Notes under the pieces: model-generated
Databases searched by the model: none
Told to the model about the DNA's origin: nothing
The model's input: the letters and a program-made list of their open reading frames with translations, nothing else
NCBI GenBank assembly: GCA_029962745.1
Contig: CM057154.1
Location: forward strand, 28,741,763 to 28,805,762
Source of the DNA: Echinometra lucunter
Taxonomy: Eukaryota > Echinodermata > Echinoidea > Camarodonta > Echinometridae
Length of the DNA: 64,000 nt
Reading direction: 5' to 3'
Position numbers and translations under genes: made by a program
In this document: in pieces, positions 24,846-55,070 of the stretch
How positions within the stretch are numbered: the stretch's first letter is position 1
How the letters are laid out: the number at the start of each line of letters is the position of its first letter

Positions 24846-25689
24846 AAACATCTCCTAACTCAGAAAAAAAAGAAAAAAAAATTATGAAATTCATAATTCA
24901 CCATCTTCAAAGTTAACTTTTATTTCAAAAGATACATCAATTTTCAGGACTGAAAATGTTCTTTTTCTCCACCTTGTTAGCTAAATATAAAAGTCTGTGT
25001 CAATTAAACATCCTCTCCAATTACAAAATAACATCCATATTCGATCATTGACGTTTAATTTTAAAAATATTTCTAATAAACATAGTACTATTACAATAGT
25101 CAATATTATTGCTTCAATGTAATAAAACCACAATTTTTAAAACAAATTTTCATAACCAATCGTTTTTCTTAAAAATTATTATTCATCTCACAGAAAAACC
25201 AAATTGGCAACAAAAAAAAACACCTCCACAAATATATTGTTTTTTCAAATCTATTCTTAACTATTTACATTCATTTCATTGATGGACACAGCAAAACCTG
25301 TTTATGCATGTTATCTTATACCTGAGTGACGAACACAACATACTATTTCAAGTGCTAATACTGATTAGCTAAACATTTGGGAATACTATCCTAAAAATAT
25401 AAATACTGTTTTAAATGTAATAATGATCACTGACTTATGTATTTCTAAAATCCTCTTTAATTACATCTTTCTGAGTATGAAAAATTTAATGAATACCTGC
25501 AAACTGTAACTACACATGAAAATGATAAAACTTGGAACCAAACTGTTAACCAGAGGTCAATCTCAGTGAAAGGATTGGGGGGGGGGGGGGGGGGGGAGGG
25601 AACAAAACAAAAAAAAGGAGAGAAGAATGATGAACTGATCATGGAATAACAATGACATGGAACAGCAATGGTAATTACTTTCTAGAGAC

Positions 25690-27200
25690 ATGGGGACTAT
25701 GGTGCAAGAAACTTCCAAGAGGGGATTACACAGAATGCCAGAGTTGCAAGATATTGTGGACAGCTCTAGGTTGATCACATTCTGGCGTTGCTGGAGCAAA
25801 TTTTACAGTCCAACAAACGAATTCAATACAGAGAATGAATTTCAAATCTGTATGATTCGCATTCGGATGCTGCAGGGTGGTGAGGGATCGGAAGACATGA
25901 TCCCCCTCGACCGATTCATAAAGCAAAAACAGGGCTTTATCCGAATTACCAACAAAGATGAGTCGTGTCTAGGCAGAGCTTTGGTCGTATATAGCCATGG
26001 CGCATGTTCATAAAGAGGAAGATCCTACAAATTACTGTTAAATGACACAACCCCAAGTTAACACAACTCAAACCCATGCAGCGAAACAGTTGTTCAAAGA
26101 TGCGGATGGACCAGAAGGTTTGTGTGGAATTCCAAAAATAGACAAATTAAAAAGTACTGGGGAGAAGAGGTTACCAGATTTTTTTTGATGTCAATGGTGG
26201 TAACCATGGTAGAATTTTCACAGGACTGCAAAACAAGGCATTTATCTCGTTTTTCCTTACATCATAGTCACTTTGACGTCATTGCAAAAATGCCTACTTT
26301 CTTATGTAAGAGCTATTTCTACCCTACATGTCTCAAGGAGTACAACTGGAAAGTCAAGCATAAATGCATGGCTACATGTATTTGCTGCAAGAGTAGATTG
26401 AATTGTGTTTTGGTTGAAGAGTGGTATGTAATCATTGTGGACAGTCGGGAGTGTTTCGAGAATCATTTGAATCTGGTGAGTAACAGCATGAGCGTTTGTC
26501 AGTTACACTTCAAATGAAAACAATGTAATGTTCTGTTAGATACAACCCATATCACTGCCAAGACAGATGAATCTGGAAGGAGTAATGTGAATGCAGTCGT
26601 ACTACTGTTGTGAAGGGAGGATATCAGTGCTTCATGCTCCCTGTACCAAAGAAACGGAAGGGTAAAAGGGAGGGGGTAAGGGTAAACAGAATGGGGAAGC
26701 GAGGATCTCCTCAGACAAACAGAAGTTTATTTTTCATGACCTCAAATGCTGTCAACAAGGTCCAATCTTCAAACACACTCCTAATCTATAAATACGCAAT
26801 AAGAGTATGTGAATGATGTTTGGACAAGTCCTATGCTTGCCCTCATTGCAGAGTGAGAACATATATTTCAGGGAGACATTGACTAGATGAATCTGGTGAA
26901 TGGTTATTCCTTACCAAGAAGGGTCACAAAGAGGAGACTGCAATCACTCAAAATGCTCGCCCTTACGATTCACAGTTTATACAAGAATTTTGCTTGCAGT
27001 CAGGAGTAGTACCCAAAGTCATTGTGAACAGAGCTAAAATTCTCTCTTTAACCTTTAATGATGTAAAGCGTATAGGTTCGCTTAGCCATGCTGTTTTCTT
27101 TTTTCCCTTCAAGCTTTTAGTTACATGAACTGAAGAAAGGGTTTTGTCTTCACTTCTTCAATACCCTTGAAAACCAGGCATATGGAAGACCAACATTACC
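25690..27200 (+). mobile_element. Decayed Polinton/Maverick fragment (family-B DNA polymerase)
   Basis: Several frames on the + strand give pieces in the order of the N-terminal and exonuclease part of a protein-primed family-B DNA polymerase, as carried by Polintons. First comes an N-terminal block (25690-26012, ending near ITNKDESCLGRALVV). Next is a cysteine-rich block (26122-26517, with HFDVIAKMPTFLCKSY and paired Cys motifs). Last is an exonuclease-like block at about 26950-27190, with a KILSL motif and an FFNTLENQ motif. Stops and frameshifts separate the blocks, and no palm domain, integrase or capsid gene is present. This is a dead partial copy of a virus-like element. Confidence 0.65.
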
Positions 27201-27790
27201 ACTAAGGGTGGAAGCCAGAGTGGAAGGAGTTCAGCAGTCAGCTCCAGTGCTAGAGCCAAGGATATGGCGAGGAAGGCAGTATACTCCAGGCTTAGGGGGA
27301 AGCTCTTAATCAATGTCAGCAGTTAGAGCTTGAGGAGTTAAAGCTCAATCAGAGGAAAGCAGAGTTAGAGCTTAAGACTAAGCTCAGAGTGATGGAAACT
27401 GAAGAGCTTGTCTATCGCAAGGTTGATGATGAAGGCTCCAAGGCCAGCGAAGGAGATAAAAGTACCTCCAAGCGACATTCTGTTGGTTTAGAAAGTACAC
27501 TACCATACCACAGAGAAGATGCACCAAAATAGCTGGACAAGATGCATGTTCCTTGTGAAAAAGCTGAACCACCAGTATCTACACCAATGGACAGTGAGTC
27601 ATGGTCAATGAAGAGTCATCTGGACTCTGAGATTTTGAGACATCTGAAGCTAGGCCAAGTGAATCAATAACAGCTTCTTGAGTCCATCACTTTGCCCAGT
27701 GCAGAGCTGATGACGTTTGATGGTGACCCATTGAAGTACTATGAATTTGTACAGTCATTGACTGCATGGCTGGTTGGTTGCTTTAAACAA
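27201..27790 (+). mobile_element. BEL/Pao retrotransposon gag remnant
   Basis: Directly after the Polinton piece, a Ser/Arg-rich then Glu/Leu/Lys-rich coiled segment (near 27320-27440) is followed by LPSAELMTFDGDPLKYYEF at about 27695-27755. That motif is typical of the gag start of BEL/Pao elements. In-frame stops interrupt it, and no protease, reverse transcriptase, integrase or LTR is seen, so it is a truncated fossil. Confidence 0.65.
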
Positions 27791-28240
27791 CTCGTCTCAT
27801 AACCGCCTCATGATTTGTCTCCGTTTAGATGAATACCGTCGTCCATGAACAGCTTAATATGGGACATAATGCAAACATAATGCTATTTTAGTAAATATTT
27901 CCAAATGACTCACTTTAATGTTTGGTTAAAACAATCAAATAAGTTAAAGATTACTTTTAATTATTTCTATTTTCTTAATTTTGATTTTTTTTTCCTAATG
28001 TTCTGTTGTTTAAATTGTAAAAAAAAAAAAAATCTTCTCCTTATTCCACTAGATTATTCTGTACATATGTAAATTTATAAATTTTGCACTATTGATTATT
28101 TACATTGTATTAATTTTCTGTAATTTTTCATTTGATTATTTACTTGTATATTATGTGGAAAGGGCCGTTGCGGAAAGCAGTTCTGTAACTAACAATTCTA
28201 CCCTGTGTTAATAGAACTGCAAATAAATAAATAAAAACAA
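27791..28240 (+). mobile_element. AT-rich 3' end of a retroelement with AATAAATAAATAAA tail
   Basis: AT-rich stretch ending in GCAAATAAATAAATAAAAAC at about 28217-28238, like the 3' end of a non-LTR retrotransposon. No coding part is attached, so the family is unknown. Confidence 0.35.
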
Positions 28241-28243
28241 GCT

Positions 28244-28690
28244 ATGCCTTCTGGATGTAATATATCGAACCACAAAGTATGCCGTTCATTGTTCTTTTTG
28301 GCTGTAAAGACCAATCACGGCTATGCGGTTGTCGGAAATATCATTGTGCAATACAAGACTGCTGGAGCCATACAGGTTGGCCTTTGGACCATTAAACAAT
28401 GGATGCGAGAAGAAGGCATGGATTGGAATCTGAATCACTAATTGAGGATCAAATAAATTCATGTTGTTTGGCTGCACATGCCAGGAGACAATAGACACCA
28501 TCATCATGTACATGCGGCTTGCTACTAAGAATCTTATGGCTCCCATGAAAGTGGTTAAGAAGGGAAGAGGACGACTAGAGCAAATGACCACAGGAGAGGT
28601 ATCACTGCTACCAATGGAGCCCACAAGGTGTTGAAACCATTGCCATGTACTTAGACAAACTTAAAGGCATTGGCTAACTTTGTGAGCAGC
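28244..28690 (+). mobile_element. Mutator-like (MULE) transposase fragment
   Basis: An open stretch gives FLAVKTNHGYAVVGNIIVQ and then WTIKQWMREEGMDWN, which fit the catalytic core of MULE transposases (strand motif around AVVG, then a helix before the next acidic residue). The frame stops at 28441 and degraded similarity may run to about 28690. It is not functional. Confidence 0.45.
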
Positions 28691-29740
28691 TGATTTAAAA
28701 AATTCTCAAACTAAGATGAAACATGTGTATGAGTACTTGTATTTGTACTCAAAAACCCTGAAATCAACCATAATTTGGAATGAAAAAGTGTAAGTTAGAC
28801 GCAAACGGCAATTTTATTATCCTTCGTCTCACAAGACACTCACTAAGAGGACCGCTTTGCTTGAATTTGAAAATGCCGTTATGTGCCTCCCGCCGCGTGA
28901 TACGCCAATGCACACAGTACAGTAAGGTGAGTCATACGCGCATGCGCACTGTTCTGTGCAACCGACTCTCGTATATTTTTCAAACATTGGTTCACATTTT
29001 TGATATTTAAACATACTTCCTGTGGATATTATACTTTGAAACTTTCAGACTGGTATTTTTACACTATAACCCTTATGTTTATCCCATTTTCAAGTAACAA
29101 AACGAGATTTTTTAAAATCATAACAATGTTAACCAATGCCTTTAAGAAGATACATGTAGCAGAAGTGCTCGACTTCAAGCCTTTACTAGGGAAACTTGTG
29201 TCTTTCTCATGTTACATGTTACATTTTCTTCAAGTTATGTATTACAGATTGTCATGGTTGGTCACTGAATAAAACAGCTCGAATTATGTCATGGGGATTT
29301 GGATTTGGGGGAAAATGGGAAGGGATTGGAGGGAGTGGCAGTAGGCCTCGTTAAGAAATCATCTCAATTCTATCAAATTCTAGACCACTGAACAATATTC
29401 ACAATGATAAAGCTGATCATCCATGTCTTGGGATTCAAATACGACCACTGTATTTCCTAAAGGATTTCATACAGCCTAGGTCCTACAGAAACCTACAGGA
29501 TCCTATTCAAAAATTGAGTTTTTACTAAGATATGGAAGACTTTGTACATGTATCTGAAGCATCTTCATTCTTGGAAGAAAGAGAAAGAAAAAAATCTACA
29601 ATGCAAAATGACCAAACTGAGCCGAATGCACTAAAGCAGATTTGGAAATAGAAGTGGCTCATCACATTCCCACAAAGTACCAATATAAGAGTGGTACTTT
29701 AGGAATTCATCGAGGCTATGAGCCCACTGATACAACTACA
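28691..29740. other. Intergenic sequence, degraded repeats
   Basis: No gene recognised. An NRF1-type palindrome GCGCATGCGC is at 28938-28947. The rest is AT-rich. Confidence 0.5.
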
Positions 29741-30640
29741 CAATATACGACCTGATGGGGTAAGAAAGTAATAATACTTACTGCAAGCTACATCAAAGAC
29801 TCAAAAGAGAAATGCATCTACAAGACATCAGGAGATGTCTTACTGTAGATGCTAGACCAAGATACCAAGAGAGACATATGCTCCCAAAGATTGAGGTCAG
29901 GAAGACAATCGTGGACTTTAGGGAAGCAATATGAATAGGTATAATGATAAAGTCTTAAAGTAAACAATATGCGAGCTGATGGGGTAAGAAAGTAATAATA
30001 CTTACTGCAAGCTACATCAAAGACTCAAAAGAGAAATGCATCTACAAGACATCAGGAAATGTCTTACTGTAGATGCTAGACCAAGATACCAAGTGAGACA
30101 TATGCTCCCAAAGATTGAGGTCAGGAAGACAATCGTGGACTTTAGGGAAGCAATATGAATAGGTATAATGATAAAGTCTTAAAGTAAACAATATGCGAGC
30201 TGATGGGGTAAGAAAGTAATAATACTTACTGCAAGCTACATCAAAGACTCAAAAGAGAAATGCATCTACAAGACATCAGGAAATGTCTTACTGTAGATGC
30301 TAGACCAAGATACCAAGTGAGACATATGCTTCCAAAGATTGAGGTCAGGAAGACAATCGTGGACTTTAGGGAAGCAATATGAATAGGTATAATGATAAAG
30401 TCTTAAAGTAAACAATATGCGAGCTGATGGGGTAAGAAAGTAATAATACTTACTGCAAGCTACATCAAAGACTCAAAAGAGAAATGCATCTACAAGACAT
30501 CAGGAAATGTCTTACTGTAGATGCTAGACCAAGATACCAAGTGAGACATATGCTTCCAAAGATTGAGGTCAGGAAGACAATCGTGGACTTTAGGGAAGCA
30601 ATATGAATAGGTATAATGATAAAGTCTTAAAGTAAACAAT
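29741..30640. repeat. Tandem array, 224-bp unit, four copies
   Basis: The phrase TGATGGGGTAAGAAAG recurs at 29753, 29977, 30201 and 30425, exactly 224 bp apart. Copies 3 and 4 are identical by eye, copy 2 differs from them at one informative site (CTCCCAAAG versus CTTCCAAAG), and copy 1 differs at more sites. Each unit has a ~41-codon open stretch ending in TGA, including RPRYQVRHMLPKIEVRKT, that looks like a decayed coding piece. Confidence 0.9.
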
Positions 30641-31130
30641 GGCCTCCACTGTCACTTTTCACTAGGTATGAGAGGCACCACAAGATGTCTAATGCATCTC
30701 ATTTTCTATCCTCCCCCTCCTCCTGTGAAGATGTTCACAAGTGCTAAACCATGGCAGCTGGTTTTCAAAGCACAGTGCCTCTTCAAGGTAAATAAAGAGT
30801 GAAAACCGAGTAAAAGTCTTTCAAAATTGTGGCTTCTCAAAACCAAAGCAGCAAGAGAGGCTTTCAAGAAACAACTAAAGAAGAGGTAGTAAAACTCCAT
30901 GTAGAAACACTGTAAGCATTACAAATGCATGCCCATTAATGGAAGGAAGTAATGATTATTTTCATAAAATAGTGAACAATGGCCTCCATTGTCACCTTAT
31001 AATAAGCATGCCTATAAAGCAGAAATAAAAGACGGAATGGGATCATATTTAAGGCAGAAACCTTAAGAGTATCAGAAATCTCCAGGGGTGGCTGACGGTA
31101 TTGTTAATTGAACTTTGGGTGGGTGCTCCA
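30641..31130. other. Intergenic sequence beside the tandem array
   Basis: The phrase AACAATGGCCTCCACTGTCAC directly after the array recurs as AACAATGGCCTCCATTGTCAC at about 30974, so this flank is also duplicated. No gene is seen. Confidence 0.5.
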
Positions 31131-33075
31131 TTTTATGCTTAGGTAACATGGTATACAAAATACAACCAAAGGAAACATCATTTATACGGGTGCTTCAACT
31201 GTCAACAAGTTGCAAAGCGAGCACGGACTGCAGAGGTCATTCCTCCGTATCATCAACAGCAGGAGAGGTGGAGAAGGGAGGAGGAGCGTGAGCAACTTCA
31301 ACATAGACTGAGATAACCTGTAGATAATTTTTATTATTGAAATGTCATCGCTGTCACACCTGACATGGATATTTGTTTCACCCCACTCCTCACAATTCAG
31401 TAGGTCATTTTCAAGTAGACTATAGTAACATGCCCCTACAATGTGCCCTGGAAGAAAGAATAATAGAGTGGTTAACCCGATTCATTCATATTCTTTCCAT
31501 TCCACAACTGATGATTTTATTAAGTTTTATTACATCATCAAACATCGTGAATGGACAAATATGGATAACCTTTAATGGGAACGTTGACCCGTACACCCAA
31601 AAACGTGTTGCAATAAGTGGCAGGCAAATGATTACTTTAATAAATATTCTGTCATTCGAAGCCATCAAATTATTCTTGCTTAAAACAAATAATCCAGATG
31701 TCTGAAACAGCTTTGACAGCATTTGAACGAGGGCAAGTGTTAGGCTGTATTCCATATCACATCATAAGGCCTCTAAAAGAGAAAAGGAGTGCAAGGAACT
31801 CCACCTGAGACGGAGATCACCACGTCTGGTAGAGCGAGAGATTGCAACAGCAGTGGCCCCTCAGCCTGGGACAGCTAGAAAGCAACACCCTGGCACCTAT
31901 CGGGCAAACCAGAACCTGCGGAAGTTTGTTCAGATTGCCACAGGGCAAGGTAATGTGTATTCGTAACCTATATGCAACGACCACTGTATTCCCTTGAGGA
32001 TAATAGCTCCCACAGAAACCTTTGGGATTCCAATTTAAAATTGATTGAAATGTCATCGCTGTCACACATGATACCAAAGATTTGGATAATTTGTAGAAAT
32101 GTCAGATTGATTCTACTTTCATGTATACTCTGACTTTTCACAGTTTATTCATAGAAGTCATCAAGTACTTCTGCCACCAAGCACATCCTCTTAATGGCTG
32201 AACAATGGATGGGACATGGATGATAAAGAAAGAACATCTCAAAATTGTCAGTACATCTTTAGGGTGAGGCAGCAGATCCAACCCAAGTGCCTCCCATTTC
32301 CAGAAACCCTTTCAAACCCATTTAATATCTCTCATATCTCATTATGGAGCCAGAGACCCAGATCAATAAACCAAATTATCTGCCAAATTGCACGATATCA
32401 AGTGATATTACAACCCTATTATGCACTTCATCATATCCGAACCGGCATGCCAAGAGCCCACAACATTACTTGGAACCCACATCCATCCAATTACAGCATT
32501 TTTCACATACAAGTACTTCAAACAACCAAAGGAAACCTCATTTATACAGGTGCTTCAACCGCCAACAAGTTTCAAAGTGAGCACGGCACTGCAGAGGTCA
32601 AAGCGGAGAAGGGAGGAGGAGGAATGTGAGGAACTCCACCCAAGACGGAGGTCACCACGTCTAATAGAGCGATAGATCGCAACAGCAGTGGACCCTCCGC
32701 CTGGGACAGCTGGAAAGCAACGCCCTGTCACCTGTCAGACAAACCAGAACTTGACTTCTGTTCCATATTCAATATGTTTCCAAATCCAAATCCATCCAAC
32801 TGGTGTGACCATAATATATCTATCTGCAGTGCATTGGTCGATAAACTAGCCAGTGAGCTAAGCAATGAACGTCAGCATCTTTGCAAACTTCTCATGGATG
32901 AAAATCCTGGAACTTGGGGAGGATGACATACTGGATGTCATTGTATCCTACGATGGCACTTGGCATAAACAAGGTTTTACCTCCAACTGTGGTGTGGGGG
33001 TTCTAATGTCCATGGACACGGGGGACACGGAGAAGGGAGGAGGAGCATGAACAACTCCTACTTGAAGCACAAATC
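31131..33075 (+). mobile_element. Rearranged Mutator-like element fragments
   Basis: Segments recur in the same orientation. ACAACCAAAGGAAAC..CATTTATAC is at about 31160 and 32523. The AGACGGAG.TCACCACGTCT block is at 31787-31922 and 32622-32753. GAAGGGAGGAGGA is at 31272, 32607 and 33033. Near 32935-33000 the frame SYDGTWHKQGFTSNCGVG matches the core of Mutator-like transposase domains common in marine invertebrates, and Arg/Glu/Gln-rich pieces fit its N-terminal region. Stops prevent expression. Confidence 0.5.
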
Positions 33076-33367
33076 ATGTGCTGATAAACATTGTATTGAC
33101 TAAAAATGAATAGATGACATGCAATTTGTTTGTAACGTGTCACAGATGTCAGATATTTGCAGAGTAGTTTGGCATGTTGTTTGGTGGGAAATGGAGAACC
33201 TCATTTTTGGCTAAACTTTGAAGAATAAATGAAGGTCCTTCGACGACGCTGAAATTAGTGACAGGAAAATTTCCATCATGGCATTTGTGAAAGACTTGAA
33301 AACCCTGGCGAAAAGTCAACACTGGATTTTCGTACTGTAACTTTTGATTGACAGGAGCTATGTCTTT

Positions 33368-33670
33368 AATGATGTGAAGGAGAGATGGAGGAAAATGGAG
33401 AGAGATGCAGGAGTGATGGAAAGACATCAAGAAATGGAGGAGAGATAGTAGAGATGGAGAACAATGGGGAAAAAATGAAGAAATGGAGGAGAGATGGAAG
33501 GGGGATGGAGAGAAATGACGAAATGGTGGAGAGATGGAAAAGAAATGAAGAAGAGATGGAAGGGAGATGGAGAGATATGAAGAAATGAAGAAGAGATGAA
33601 CATAGGAGTGATGGAAGAGAGATGGAGAGCAATGGAGAGAAGGAGAGAGATGGAAAAGAGATAGAGATGA
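33368..33670. repeat. Purine-rich minisatellite (GATGGA/GAGAAATGAAG)
   Basis: Irregular repeats of AATGGAGGAGAGATGGA, GAGAAATGAAGAAATGG and similar units. Both strands give long low-complexity open frames here, which is a composition effect. Confidence 0.8.
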
Positions 33671-33863
33671 AGAGCTTGCTCATAAAAATACAGTATGTAG
33701 AAGAACTTCTTTATAAGAAAGATCAAGGAAAGAAATTTGATGAACCCAACTTATTTTTGTTTGCACAAAGGCTGTAAGATAGCACAACAAAAAGAGTTTT
33801 GGATCTGAATAGCTGTACACCTTCAGAGAGTCATACCTGAATAACTACATCTTTTTGGGCACA

Positions 33864-34055
33864 TACATCCTAGTTAGATTTTTACATACATCTGGGCCCC
33901 GTAACACAAAGCTTAGCGACTGATTGTACAATTGATTTTTACGACTGATTGCACATTGTGATCAGTGCAATCAATCGTAAAAATCAAGCCTACGATCAAT
34001 TGCTAAGCTTTGTGTTACGGGGCCCAGATGTATGTAAAAATCTAACTAGGATGTA
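33864..34055. mobile_element. 192-bp near-palindromic fold-back element
   Basis: The outer arms (33864-33917 and 34002-34055) are exact reverse complements over about 54 bp. They start TACATCCTAGTTAGATTTTT, continue through TACATACATCTGGGCCCC and end GTAACACAAAGCTTAGC. The inner part is imperfectly palindromic (ATTGATTTTTACGACTGATTGCAC on the left). The whole can fold into one long hairpin, and no coding content is present. Confidence 0.85.
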
Positions 34056-36144
34056 ATATTTCTGGCTAATATCAGAGCTGAATCACATGAGATATAAGCT
34101 GCTTCCAAGTTTTATCATTTTACAACCTACATTTTACCCCAACCTTTTCACTTATCGCGTTTGGTTAGAAACATGTGTTTAATACAGGAACGTGCAGTCC
34201 ACATCTCGGCTCTGCTTTAATATCAGTGTCCTAGTATATAGTGAGTTTCATAAAGAAGGAAACCGGACCTTTCACATCAATTACTCAAGGATTAATTACT
34301 GTCATGTCAAAGAACATTTCTTCTTCTTTTATATGATACCATATGCATATTAATATACATGAATGAATATGAGCAATTACAACTGAAACTGTCAAAAGCA
34401 GTTTGCGCACAAAATTCACGAATTATGTAATTCCAAGTAATCAGATTGTAAACAAATTAAAAATGAAGTGAAAGAAAAGGGTAGGTGATTTTTCACATTT
34501 TTCTCTTGTCCATCAGTCAACGTTTACACAGTTTATAATTGTGATTGGGGTCCACATTTAGCCCCAAAGTCATTTCACATGACCCCCTCTCCCGTCTGTT
34601 CACACAAATAAAAAGCAAAGGGAGGATCAGTGAATGGTGGTGTATTATGTTGATATCACTACTCTGGTGAACGAATCACTTTTGGCATTGCTTGTTTAAA
34701 GATAAAATTGACTAATTTGCTCCCAGCCAATCAGATGCGAGGATTTTCAGTAGCTTATAACAGTTGTCAGTGAAAATCACTGACAAAACTCTTCATGAAA
34801 CGCTACCCAGGGTTGTGAGATGGAATTTGGAAAGAAACTTTCTATAAGTAATAGGGAAAGGTTGATTACAAAGCACTTGAGAATTGGTGTATGCTGTAAG
34901 GCTTTGGAATCACCAAAATGATAAGAAATTGAAGAAACTGACTCAGTTCTGCTGAGAGTCACATGCACTGCAAACAGAAATGCGTGTATGGGAATACACA
35001 CAAATGTTGGGCCCGAACATTTCAGCTGTTTTTGTCATATTTTGAATGTGAGTGCATTTGAAAAGCAATCCTTTTTCAGAGGACATTTCTACTATGATAA
35101 TCTTCCAAACTAACATAAAAAGAATGATAAAGCTCACAGATTATTTTGCAACTTTTCCCAGAACTCAACCTTCTCTTTCATATTTTTATAATAAATCAAT
35201 TGTCCCTAGCTTCATCATGACAAAAGAGGAAGAAATCACATGTTTAATGATGCATTATCATGATATATTCAGCTATACTTAATTAATAGATATTGCTGGG
35301 TAAAGTAGGGTTTCCTTTTTTAAGAAACACAATGTATGACAAGCTCATTATGCTTATTGAATACAGTCTGCAATTACATTCTAAAAACTTTTGAAAAGAG
35401 AAGATTAAATAACATCAGTACTGATATATTATATTGGAAGTACCTTCATAGCATATTATAAAGTCATTTTAAGAAAGAAAGTTTTATATCATCTGAAATG
35501 ATGTCAATGAATTTTGAAAATATCACAGACTTACTTTAAAAGAAATTCTGATTGTCCTTCATAATGCCAAGCAAGTAAACCAATCATTTACATAAATAAA
35601 CTCAAACAAAAGTCATTTCAGAAGAAAACTGGATAAGCTGTAGTCCTTTATAATGCCATAGAATCCTCATTTAAATAACTAAACAAAAGGCAAGGTGTCT
35701 TAGACATGTACTGTAATGATGTTTACACAAAATGAAAACTTCTTATGCAAATCATATGTGAGAAAGCATTTGGAATTAACTCCAAAGTGACTGAAATTTG
35801 CAAACAAAAAATATATCGAGCACACTTGACAACTGTGTTGCACTAGCAAGAGCATTGATAGTCTACTTGACTAAAAAAAAAAATCAAAACAAAACAAAAA
35901 ACAAAACAAAACAAAACAAAACGAAATAAAAAACCCTTACCACTATGCCACTACACACATCAATCCATCATAAAAAAACACAAAAAAACAACTACACAGC
36001 AGAAACGGACTCACAACATTACTCTACTCTCCAACTCCAAAATACTGGCCTTGCTTTTGAAAAGATGCTAGCTTGATGGTGGAGGCAGAAGTGGAAGAGC
36101 AGACAAAGAGAGAGATCGATGGGAGCATAGTTGGATGGACTGAA

Positions 36145-54978
<18,834 letters not shown>

Positions 54979-55070
54979 CTTGACTGTAGAATGACCATTT
55001 CACAGAAGAAAATTCTCCAGATGTCTTGATCAGTATGATCACTCCATTATTCCCATCATCTGCACTAAAT

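Larger units (their letters stand above)
21161..25689. other. 3' flank of the SH2 gene and intergenic sequence
   Basis: AT-rich sequence. A diverged ~100-bp tandem duplication lies at 21744-21932 (GACCAAGTGTTTTTGCT repeated as GACTAAGTGTTTTTGCT). A MITE is at 23255-23506 and a pyrimidine-rich repeat ladder at 24060-24845. A 49-codon open frame at 22523-22672 is unsupported. No gene is recognised. Confidence 0.55.
33076..36144. other. Intergenic sequence and 3' flank of MPHOSPH9
   Basis: Contains a GATGGA/GAGAAATGAAG purine-rich minisatellite (33368-33670), a 192-bp palindrome (33864-34055) and a CAAAA-rich tract (35872-35935). The 3' UTR of MPHOSPH9 must begin at 36144 and run leftwards. I see no AATAAA on the minus strand nearby; an ATTAAA at 35243-35248 is a weak candidate. 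Confidence 0.5.

Noticed and set aside
29741..30640. CRISPR-like array
   Set aside because: Units are 224 bp and contiguous, with no short repeat-spacer pattern, and the genome is animal.
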